A DNA stretch of 21,775 nt. Origin: JBBITW01 sp037440525 (GTDB taxonomy: Bacteria; Desulfobacterota; BSN033; UBA1163). The DNA is taken from NCBI GenBank assembly GCA_037440525.1, contig JBBITW010000045.1, positions 1 to 21,775 of the forward strand. The letters run 5' to 3'. The position numbers were made by a program, and so were the translations under genes. Below the pieces are notes generated by a model. That model saw only the letters and a program-made list of their open reading frames with translations, was not told the DNA's origin and searched no databases. This document shows positions 15,025 to 21,461 of this stretch, one piece after another (the stretch's first letter is position 1; each line of letters begins with the position of its first letter).

Positions 15025-16167
15025 ATGAGCAAATCCAAATCACAAAAATTTGGAGAGGATGAAAAATGGATAAGGCGAGCCATTCGCCTTGCCAAGAGAG
15101 GAAAGGGAAAGACATCTCCCAATCCCATGGTGGGAGCCATTCTGGTCAAGGAAGGAAGAGTGGTTGGAGAAGGATACCATCGCAGGGCAGGAGAAGCCCA
15201 TGCAGAAATAATCGCAATCCAAAAAGCAGGTCCTGAGGCGAAAGGATCAACCCTCTATATAAATCTTGAGCCATGTGTCCATTATGGGAAAACACCTCCC
15301 TGCACTCCTTCAATTATTGAGTCAGGAGTGAGGCGTGTGGTTGTGGGGATGGAGGATCCGAATCCACTTGTAAAGGGGAAGGGTTTGGAGGATTTGAGGA
15401 GGGCAGGTATTGAAGTTTTATCAGGGGTAATCGAGCAGGAATGTCGTAGATTAAATGAGGCCTTTTGCAAATATATTACAAAAAGAGAACCCTTCGTAAT
15501 CTTGAAGTCTGCCTCTACATTAAATGGTAAGATCGCAACGAGGACAGGGGAATCCAAGTGGATTACAGGAGAGGCATCAAGGCATTATGTTCAGAAGTTG
15601 AGATCCGAAGTGGATGGTATAGTTGTAGGTATAGATACTATTATAAAGGATGACCCTTTGCTTACAGTCCGTATCAAGTCAGGAGGGAACCCTTACAGGA
15701 TTGTCCTTGACAGCAACCTGAGAATTCCTGAGGCTGCAAGGGTAATTGAAACATCTCCATCAAGGACTATCGTTGTAACAACACCGCTATCAGACCGGGA
15801 TAAGATAGAGAGGTTAAAAAAGAGGGGGGTCCAAATCCTGACTACAAAACCTAAGGATGGAAGGGTGGATTTGAGAGAATTCCTTTCAAAACTCGGGCAA
15901 CTCGATATCATATCAATTCTTGTTGAAGGGGGAAGCGAGGTGAATGGTTCATTCCTCGACGAAGGATTGATCGATAAAATCCTGCTATTTTTTGCACCAA
16001 AGATCATAGGAGATCCTGAAGCTAAGGGAATCTTTAGTGGAAGGAGGGTATCAGCCCTCAGTGAAGCTGTTAGTTTAAGAGATATAAAGATGTTACGGAT
16101 TGGAGAGGACATCTTAATTGAGGCCTATATTTCCCGGCAACCTCAGGGAGAAATGCTCGGAGATTAG
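15025..16167 (+). CDS. ribD: Bifunctional riboflavin deaminase/reductase RibD
   Basis: This 380-aa protein performs the second and third steps of the GTP branch of riboflavin synthesis. The N-terminal deaminase (about 12-150) has the zinc ligands H59-A-E61, C84 and C93 (LEPCVHYGKTPPC). The C-terminal reductase (from about 155) shows KSASTLNGKIATRTGESKWIT, GIDTIIKDDPLLTVR and ILVEGGSEVNGSFL. The ATG is 10 nt after nrdR and lacks a strong ribosome site, so it may be coupled to nrdR. It opens the four-gene rib block; no FMN riboswitch lies before it. Confidence 0.95.
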   Translation: MSKSKSQKFGEDEKWIRRAIRLAKRGKGKTSPNPMVGAILVKEGRVVGEGYHRRAGEAHAEIIAIQKAGPEAKGSTLYINLEPCVHYGKTPPCTPSIIESGVRRVVVGMEDPNPLVKGKGLEDLRRAGIEVLSGVIEQECRRLNEAFCKYITKREPFVILKSASTLNGKIATRTGESKWITGEASRHYVQKLRSEVDGIVVGIDTIIKDDPLLTVRIKSGGNPYRIVLDSNLRIPEAARVIETSPSRTIVVTTPLSDRDKIERLKKRGVQILTTKPKDGRVDLREFLSKLGQLDIISILVEGGSEVNGSFLDEGLIDKILLFFAPKIIGDPEAKGIFSGRRVSALSEAVSLRDIKMLRIGEDILIEAYISRQPQGEMLGD

Positions 16168-16171
16168 TTTT

Positions 16172-16825
16172 ATGTTTACAGGGATCATAGAGGATCGAGG
16201 AAGGGTTCTTAGAGTCGATTATAGAGGTATGGGAAGGAGATTGATGATTGAATTTCCAACCCATTTGACAGATGTCAAACTTGGTGATAGTATTAATATT
16301 AATGGAGTTTGTTTGACTATTGTGGAGGTTAAAGAAAGATATGTGACATTTGATATATCCCCTGAAACCATAGAAAAGACAACCCTGGGGGATTTGAAGG
16401 AAGGAGACTGGGTAAACGTTGAAAGGGCATTAAGATTAATTGATCGCCTTGGAGGACATATAGTTACCGGGCATATAGATGGAATTGGAAGGATTGTTGA
16501 TAAAAGGGAGGAGATGGATTTTCAAAGATTATTAATAAATATACCAGAAGAAATCCTGAAGTATGTTGTCCGAAAGGGTTCCATTGCAATTGATGGAGTG
16601 AGTTTGACTGTAAATGAATTTGTGGGAGATAATGTTGAGATAACACTCGTTCCATATACATTGGAAAAGACGGTATTAAAAGATAAAGGTGTTGGAAGCA
16701 GGGTAAATGTGGAGGCTGATATCTTAGGTAAATATGTAGAGAAATTATTAAGTCAAGAAGGTAAGAAAAGAGAAGATTTGGATATAAATTTTTTAAAGGA
16801 GCATGGTTATATTGAAGGAGAGTGA
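16172..16825 (+). CDS. ribE: Riboflavin synthase alpha chain
   Basis: This 217-aa enzyme dismutates two 6,7-dimethyl-8-ribityllumazines to give riboflavin. Two homologous lumazine-binding barrels are visible. MFTGIIEDRG opens the first, with GVCLTIVEV and FDISPETIEKTTLG; the second has GHIVTGHIDGIG, GSIAIDGVSLTVNE and LVPYTLEKTVL. The ATG at 16172 gives the canonical MFTGIIE start, with GGAG (16159-16162) 9 nt upstream inside the ribD end. The C-terminus (INFLKEHGYIEGE) is typical. Confidence 0.95.
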   Translation: MFTGIIEDRGRVLRVDYRGMGRRLMIEFPTHLTDVKLGDSININGVCLTIVEVKERYVTFDISPETIEKTTLGDLKEGDWVNVERALRLIDRLGGHIVTGHIDGIGRIVDKREEMDFQRLLINIPEEILKYVVRKGSIAIDGVSLTVNEFVGDNVEITLVPYTLEKTVLKDKGVGSRVNVEADILGKYVEKLLSQEGKKREDLDINFLKEHGYIEGE

Positions 16826-16834
16826 TGAAATAAA

Positions 16835-18049
16835 ATGCTTTGTAGTATAGAAGAGGCAATAGAGGAGATTCGACAGGGGAAGATGGTCATCCTGGTGGAT
16901 GATGAGGATCGGGAAAATGAGGGTGACCTGACCATGGCTGCTGAGAAGGTTACACCCGAAGCCATTAACTTTATGGCAAAATATGGAAGGGGTTTGATAT
17001 GCCTTTCCTTAACCGAAGAGAGGATAAATGAGCTTCGTCTTCCGATGATGGTTTCAGATAATACCTCAAGGTTTCAGACTGCCTTTACTGTCTCAATCGA
17101 TGCAAAAAAAGGAGTTACTACTGGTATTTCAGCAGCTGATCGGGCAACTACAATCCTTACTGCAATAAATGATCAGACCGAGCCCGAAGATTTGGTTTCA
17201 CCTGGCCATATCTTTCCGTTGAGGGCAAGAAAGGGTGGAGTACTGGTTCGGACAGGTCAGACTGAAGGATCTGTTGATCTTGCAAGGCTTGCCGGATTGA
17301 AACCTGCAGGGGTGATCTGTGAGATAATGAACGAGGATGGAACAATGGCTCGTATGCCCGATCTCCAGATCTTTGCTAAGAGACACGGTTTAAAGATTGT
17401 GACAATTGCTGATCTCATAAAATATAGGCTGAAAAACGAGTCCTTAGTTCGTAGGATTGCGGAAGCCAAACTTCCAACCAAATACGGTGGGCTTTTTACT
17501 GTTATTGCTTATGAAAATGATGTCGATCCCTATCACCATGTAGCATTGGTCAAGGGAGAGATTAGGCCTGATGATAAGGTGCTTGTAAGGGTGCATTCAC
17601 AATGTCTCACAGGTGATGTATTCGGTTCAAGACGATGCGATTGTGAAGAACAGCTTCATACAGCTATGGCAATGGTGGAGAGGGAAGGAAAGGGTGTAAT
17701 CGTCTATATGAGACAGGAAGGAAGAGGTATTGGGCTGGTCAATAAATTAAAGGCTTACTGTCTTCAGGATATGGGAAAGGATACTGTAGAAGCCAATGAG
17801 GCCTTAGGATTTAAGGCCGATATGAGAGACTATGGAATCGGTGCTCAGATACTGGTGGATCTGGGTCTTCATAAAATTCGACTCATGACCAATAATCCAA
17901 GAAAGATTAAAGGTCTTGAGGGATATGGAATTGAAGTGGTTGAGAGGGTGCCAATTGAGACTAAACCACATGAAGAAAATATCGAATATCTTAAGGCAAA
18001 GGCCCAAAAGATGGGTCATCTCCTAAGCGTGGTAAAGGCAAAGGAGTAA
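16835..18049 (+). CDS. ribBA: Bifunctional DHBP synthase / GTP cyclohydrolase II RibBA
   Basis: This 404-aa fusion supplies both precursors for lumazine: 3,4-dihydroxybutanone phosphate (N-half, about 1-200) and the GTP-derived pyrimidine (C-half, about 205-404). The N-half has DDEDRENEGD (22-31) and SPGHIFPLRA. The C-half has zinc ligands C257, C268 and C270 (CLTGDVFGSRRCDC) and RQEGRGIGL (293-301). In the N-half the motif often written G-H-T-E is RTGQTEGS here, so Q142 stands where E. coli RibB has a metal-binding histidine. This spelling may be normal in some lineages, but it is worth checking. The ATG is 9 nt after ribE. Confidence 0.95.
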   Translation: MLCSIEEAIEEIRQGKMVILVDDEDRENEGDLTMAAEKVTPEAINFMAKYGRGLICLSLTEERINELRLPMMVSDNTSRFQTAFTVSIDAKKGVTTGISAADRATTILTAINDQTEPEDLVSPGHIFPLRARKGGVLVRTGQTEGSVDLARLAGLKPAGVICEIMNEDGTMARMPDLQIFAKRHGLKIVTIADLIKYRLKNESLVRRIAEAKLPTKYGGLFTVIAYENDVDPYHHVALVKGEIRPDDKVLVRVHSQCLTGDVFGSRRCDCEEQLHTAMAMVEREGKGVIVYMRQEGRGIGLVNKLKAYCLQDMGKDTVEANEALGFKADMRDYGIGAQILVDLGLHKIRLMTNNPRKIKGLEGYGIEVVERVPIETKPHEENIEYLKAKAQKMGHLLSVVKAKE

Positions 18050-18061
18050 GGGGGAGTGGAA

Positions 18062-18535
18062 ATGACAAAGATCCTGGAAGGAAAACTGATTGCAAAGGGG
18101 CTTAAGTTTGGGATTGTTTTAAGCAGGTTTAATAATTTCATCAGTGAGCGGCTTCTTGAAGGTGCCCTTGATGCATTGAGAAGAAATGGAGCAGAAGAGG
18201 AAGATTTGGTTGTGGTTCGTGTTCCAGGTGCCTTTGAAATACCATTATTTGCAAAGAAGCTGGCAAATAGTGGACGATTTGATGCCATCATTTGCCTTGG
18301 TTGTGTAATTAGAGGGGCAACTCCACATTTTGCATATATTGCTACTGAAGTGACAAAGGGCATTGCAAGTATAGCCCTTGAGAGTGGAGTTCCTGTTTCC
18401 TTTGGAGTTCTAATTACAGATACCATCGAACAAGCCATTGAAAGGGCAGGGACAAAGATAGGTAATAAAGGTTTTGATGCAGCCCTTTCAGCCATAGAAA
18501 TGGCAAATCTCTTAAGGGAAATAGATAAAGGGTAG
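18062..18535 (+). CDS. ribH: 6,7-dimethyl-8-ribityllumazine synthase
   Basis: This 157-aa protein condenses the RibBA and RibD products into lumazine and usually forms icosahedral shells. Motifs are SRFNNFISERLLEGAL, VPGAFEIPLFAKKL, LGCVIRGATPHF (with the catalytic histidine) and GVLITDTIEQAIERAG. The C-terminus ALSAIEMANLL is standard. I chose the ATG at 18062, 5 nt after GGGGAG; a GTG at 18056 would overlap that site. It lies 12 nt after ribBA. Confidence 0.95.
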   Translation: MTKILEGKLIAKGLKFGIVLSRFNNFISERLLEGALDALRRNGAEEEDLVVVRVPGAFEIPLFAKKLANSGRFDAIICLGCVIRGATPHFAYIATEVTKGIASIALESGVPVSFGVLITDTIEQAIERAGTKIGNKGFDAALSAIEMANLLREIDKG

Positions 18536-18543
18536 AAAAGATT

Positions 18544-18960
18544 TTGGGAAAGAGAAGGAGATCGCGGGAATTCGCCCTCCAGGTTCTTTATCAATTAGAA
18601 ATTTTAAAGCAAGACCCCACCAAGGTTCTTTCAGCAACAAAAGAACACTTTCTTCCTAAGGACTCAGATTACGAATTTTCAGAGAGAATCGTTCTTGGTA
18701 TTCAGAAATATATTAAAGAGATTGATCTACTTATAAAAAGATATTCAGAACATTGGCGTCTTGATCGGATGGCGATCATCGATCGAAATATCCTACGTAT
18801 GGCACTCTTTGAGCTTCTATACTGCGAAGATATCCCCCCAAAGGTAACACTAAATGAAGCAATAAGCCTCGGGAAAAAATATGGAACCGAAGACTCCGGA
18901 GGTTTCATCAATGGTATCTTAGATCGAATACAGAAGGAAGTTATTCGAAAACCCATTTAA
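18544..18960 (+). CDS. nusB: Transcription antitermination protein NusB
   Basis: This 138-aa all-helical protein joins NusE (S10) in rRNA antitermination. KRRRSREFALQVLYQLEI is the standard first helix. LDRMAIIDRNILRMALFELLY and PPKVTLNEAISLGKKYGTEDSGGFINGILD are the C-terminal signature. The start is a TTG, 8 nt after ribH; no ATG precedes the conserved helix. The rib-nusB order is widely conserved, and nusB ends the long co-directional run. Confidence 0.94.
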   Translation: MGKRRRSREFALQVLYQLEILKQDPTKVLSATKEHFLPKDSDYEFSERIVLGIQKYIKEIDLLIKRYSEHWRLDRMAIIDRNILRMALFELLYCEDIPPKVTLNEAISLGKKYGTEDSGGFINGILDRIQKEVIRKPI

Positions 18961-18996
18961 TGAAGATAATGCCTTGGGATTCAAGAATAGATTGAT

Positions 18997-19590
18997 ATGG
19001 ATGTGATAATTTCTCAGGAGTGGGTTGACACCCAGAAATCGGATATTCTTGTTACTGGTTTTTTCCAAGATGAGAGACCGCTTAAAGGGGCAAGCGGCCT
19101 TATTGACTGGAGAATGAACGGAAGATTATCCCGTTTAATAATCGAGAAAAGGCTCAGTGGTTGCTGGAATGAGAAGATTTTAATCCCGTCTCAAGGGAGA
19201 TTGAGCTCTAAATTGGTACTTCTTATTGGACTTGGAAGTATAAAGGAGTATAGTTACCTTCATATTCGGGAGATATTTCCTCAAATCATTGAGATCCTGC
19301 GAAGGTTAAATATGTCAAGTATATGTATCTCTTTGCCATATGATGATAGATATAATGTGGACTGCGGGAAGTTGGTAGAGGTGATTCTTGAAGTTATTGG
19401 TGACTCATTAAACTTAAAAATGGATCAAATCAACGTAGAATGGATCAACAATCTCCGACTCTTCTTCGCAGAGGGAAAAGACCACTTTTCTGAGATACTC
19501 CTGGGGGTAAAGACAGCAAAGGCATTTTTGGAGGATCGGCTAAAAATTAAAATTTTCCATTATGCGATTGTAAACAATTTAACTTCTTAG
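18997..19590 (+). CDS. Stand-alone M17 leucyl aminopeptidase N-terminal-domain protein
   Basis: This 197-aa protein resembles only the N-terminal domain of M17 leucyl aminopeptidases (PepA). DILVTGFFQDERPLKGASGL, the GRLSRLI and KILIPSQG region, and KLVLLIGLGSIKEYS match its alpha/beta fold (about 10-150). The catalytic domain with the NTDAEGRL motif is absent, so it should not be a peptidase; a regulatory or binding role is possible. The final 11 codons (about FHYAIVNNLTS) and the stop lie inside repeat copy 3, so the natural C-terminus may have been replaced. The ATG has no strong ribosome site. It lies 36 nt after nusB and may share its transcript. Confidence 0.65.
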   Translation: MDVIISQEWVDTQKSDILVTGFFQDERPLKGASGLIDWRMNGRLSRLIIEKRLSGCWNEKILIPSQGRLSSKLVLLIGLGSIKEYSYLHIREIFPQIIEILRRLNMSSICISLPYDDRYNVDCGKLVEVILEVIGDSLNLKMDQINVEWINNLRLFFAEGKDHFSEILLGVKTAKAFLEDRLKIKIFHYAIVNNLTS

Positions 19591-19642
19591 TGCCCGCATT
19601 CGAAAGGTTTGAAACCCTACCCAATTTCTCACTGAGGGTCTC
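19558..19642. repeat. MITE-family repeat, right-half copy 3
   Basis: The string cattatgcgattgtaa (19558-19573), followed by caattta, is identical to 6772-6787 apart from one base just after it. gcattcgaaaggtttgaaac and the final ggtctc also match the right half of the 224-bp element. The inner ggggagg arm and the ctgaaaaagt part are shortened, and no left half is visible upstream, so this is a solo, decayed end. It overlaps the end of the M17-like gene. Confidence 0.6.
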
Positions 19643-19660
19643 TTATACATCAAAAAACAA

Positions 19661-19688
19661 TTGACATCTTTTGAAGTTATGATAATTT
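19661..19688 (+). promoter_or_regulatory. Possible promoter for the recombinase remnant
   Basis: A perfect TTGACA (19661-19666) is followed after 16 nt by TAATTT (19683-19688), a weak -10 box (three of six). It lies 19 nt after repeat copy 3 and about 60 nt before the recombinase ATG. The -35 is convincing and the -10 is not. Confidence 0.35.
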
Positions 19689-19749
19689 GTAGATAAAATA
19701 AACATTTCAGAGCCCTCTTCCAAAAACTTTGACAAATGAGGGGTTCCTA

Positions 19750-20376
19750 ATGGACAGAATCTATATCTCAAATGATTTATCTGGTCGTAACATCGTTTCC
19801 TTCCCATATGACCCCCCTCTTGTTTCAAAAATTAAGACCATTGATGGCCGAAGATGGCATAAGGATAGGAAATGCTGGAGTTTCTCTAATACCAATGGGA
19901 CATTAGAGAAGATCTTAAATGCCTTCGAAGGTGAAAAAATCTATATAAACCCTGCACTGCAAACCAAAGATATTCCCCTTCAGGGAGAGGCTATGGGTGA
20001 GGGGGGACTTGAAGACCTTCGCAGAGAACTCCTCTCAAGAAAATATAGCCATAAAACAATCAAGGGTTATATATACTACAACAGGGATTTTTTGAATTTC
20101 ATCAACAAACAACCCTTAGCAATCACTGACAACGACATAAAAGATTATCTCCTTTATCTTGCAGAAGAAAAGCAGTCTGCGACTTCTACCCTAAATCAGG
20201 CTATCAATGCCCTGAAATTCTACTATGGAGCAATGCTCAAGAAGAAGTTTATATACGAAGTTAAAAGACCCAGAAAAGACAGAAAATTGCCTGTCGTCCT
20301 GGGTCAGGAAGAGGTTGGAAAGATTTTAACATCTATCCATCCAATTTTGGAGAAAAGACGACACTATCATCTGTGA
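19750..20376 (+). pseudogene. Tyrosine recombinase remnant, catalytic domain missing
   Basis: The 208-aa product starts with a HARP-like N-terminal module (about 15-60, with IDGRRWHKDRKCWSFS), as seen on some deltaproteobacterial integrases. A SAM-like core-binding domain follows (about 87-170; LLSRKYSHKTIKGYIYYNRD, STLNQAINALKFYYGAML). RPRKDRKLPVVLGQEEVGKIL marks the entry to the catalytic domain. Recognisable similarity stops at about H197 (base 20340); HPILEKRRHYHL and a TGA follow. The catalytic R, H-x-x-R and Y are all absent, so it cannot recombine DNA. The break lies 41 bp before the cassette junction at 20381, suggesting that cassette arrival or a deletion removed the 3' part. The ATG at 19750 follows GAGGGG by 6 nt. 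It is not an IntI, which is normally oriented opposite to its cassettes. Confidence 0.75.
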
Positions 20377-20380
20377 ACGA

Positions 20381-20389
20381 GTTATACGC
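20381..20389 (+). other. Left cassette junction (GTTATACGC)
   Basis: GTTATACGC at 20381-20389 is identical to the last 9 bases of the attC-like site at 21419-21427. Recombination in integrons occurs between the G and the TT, so the first cassette would begin at 20382. No GTATAAC partner box lies in the 120 bp upstream, so this is not a full attC. It may be an attI, a secondary site or a remnant. Confidence 0.55.
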
Positions 20390-20415
20390 AATCGCACACT
20401 GGAGGACATAGCATC

Positions 20416-20616
20416 ATGATGCACCCGATATACTTACCGTTTACCAAACAACAATTGTTATCGCATTTTGCTGATGTTAAGCAGAATAGTGAATGTATTA
20501 AGAATGTTAAGCATCTCGAATACTACAAAGAGAGCATTGAAAGATACCATAAGTACCTCAAGAATAACCCCATCAGGCGAGGAAAATCTCTAAAAGAGAT
20601 GAAAAATCCTTGCTAA
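20416..20616 (+). CDS. Small unknown cassette ORF (66 aa)
   Basis: This first ORF of cassette 1 encodes a 66-aa protein rich in lysine, histidine and tyrosine (for example YYKESIERYHKYLKNNP), probably helical, without a signal peptide. GGAGG (20401-20405) lies 10 nt before the ATG, a start context usual for the leading gene of a cassette. It precedes the 222-aa ORF by 36 nt in the same direction, so the two may work together. I recognise no family; a partner, antitoxin or immunity role would be a guess. Its small size leaves some doubt that it is coding. Confidence 0.5.
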   Translation: MMHPIYLPFTKQQLLSHFADVKQNSECIKNVKHLEYYKESIERYHKYLKNNPIRRGKSLKEMKNPC

Positions 20617-20652
20617 ATAGAAAAAGACGAGAGGTTTTGGATTGCTACCTGT

Positions 20653-21321
20653 ATGATGACAATTTTTTACAGCCAAAACAGAAGGCAAGAACTTACTAAA
20701 CTCTTTAAAAATGCTTACGGTGATCTCCCTCCAGTTAGAGGGTTAAGATGGGAGGACTGTTTTGATGATGATTTATATTTATTTTTTGAGCCGAAATTAC
20801 CATCCCCGAGATCGTATAAAGAATGGTTGCGAAGGAACCTTACTAAAAGGCAATTTATTCCTTATGTTTTAGAAAGTGCTGATGGTAAAGTGAATCTTGA
20901 AGGTGCTACAAATATTGATGCAATCCTTTTGAATTCTAAGAATGGATTTGCAGTCATCATTGAAGCAAAGGTATTATCGGATGTATCTTATAAAATTATA
21001 TATGATACAATGCGTAACCAAATTGCAAGAAATATTGATGTCATGCTGGAAGAAAATAAGGAACTTTGCTATCCATTAAATAAAAGAGACCCTGAGAAAA
21101 CATTATTTCTCCTTATTACGCCTAAGCTCTTTAAGGAAAATTCTTCAAGCCGTTTGTATGGGTATAAATTTAATGAATATAAAACCAACGCAAGGTCTTT
21201 ATCAGCTGATTTACCACACAGAGAAAATTGTGATTGGCAGAATATATCCGGTAGATTGGGTTGGCTAACGTGGGAGGATCTTAAGAATGTGAATAAAGAT
21301 TGTTGTCCGTGGTTAAAATGA
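20653..21321 (+). CDS. PD-(D/E)XK nuclease-like cassette protein
   Basis: This 222-aa protein belongs to no named family that I recognise, but it shows a PD-(D/E)XK-type core. D89 (TNIDAIL) ends one strand, and E104-x-K106 (VIIEAKV) lies in the next, 15 residues on. A helix with RNQIARNIDVML (121-132) follows, resembling the Q-x-x-R helix found downstream in many of these nucleases. The C-terminus has several tryptophans (WQNISGRLGWLTWEDL). No methyltransferase or helicase part is present. An upstream GAGAGG is poorly spaced; a second ATG follows the first directly. It is the main gene of cassette 1 and may be a restriction or defence nuclease, or a repair-type nuclease. Nuclease activity is inferred. 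Confidence 0.65.
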   Translation: MMTIFYSQNRRQELTKLFKNAYGDLPPVRGLRWEDCFDDDLYLFFEPKLPSPRSYKEWLRRNLTKRQFIPYVLESADGKVNLEGATNIDAILLNSKNGFAVIIEAKVLSDVSYKIIYDTMRNQIARNIDVMLEENKELCYPLNKRDPEKTLFLLITPKLFKENSSSRLYGYKFNEYKTNARSLSADLPHRENCDWQNISGRLGWLTWEDLKNVNKDCCPWLK

Positions 21322-21337
21322 TTGGGTGTGCAACAGT

Positions 21338-21425
21338 GTATAACAGAGCGTATCTGGCCCCTTGCCTTCTGCACTCCTCACAAATTCCCCTTCGAGGAAC
21401 TTTGGATACGCTCGAAACGTTATAC
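21338..21425 (+). other. attC-like integron recombination site
   Basis: The 88-bp site has outer boxes GTATAAC (21338-21344) and GTTATAC (21419-21425), exact reverse complements. The inner boxes GAGCGTATC (21346-21354) and GATACGCTC (21405-21413) are a perfect 9-bp pair. Spacers of 1 and 5 nt between outer and inner boxes give the unpaired central spacer seen in folded attC. The 50-nt middle is only partly self-complementary. The length fits the known attC range. The outer boxes depart from the RYYYAAC/GTTRRRY consensus at one position each. Confidence 0.7.
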
Positions 21426-21461
21426 GCCATTTCGCTCATGAAAAGAATATAGGAATAAAAA

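Larger units (their letters stand above)
20382..21419 (+). mobile_element. Integron-type gene cassette 1
   Basis: This is a 1038-bp unit bounded by two GTTATACGC junctions. Reading order is a short leader with GGAGG, a 66-aa ORF, a 222-aa PD-(D/E)XK-like ORF, and an attC-like site starting 17 nt after the stop. That tight, one-direction packing is the hallmark of a gene cassette. No internal promoter is evident. Confidence 0.6.

Noticed and set aside
16118..16171. Upstream extension of ribE inside ribD
   Set aside because: Riboflavin synthase begins MFTGIIE; the ATG at 16172 gives this exactly.
20260..20389. A complete attC at the left cassette junction
   Set aside because: Only the GTTATACGC half is present; no GTATAAC box or paired inner box lies in the 120 bp before it.
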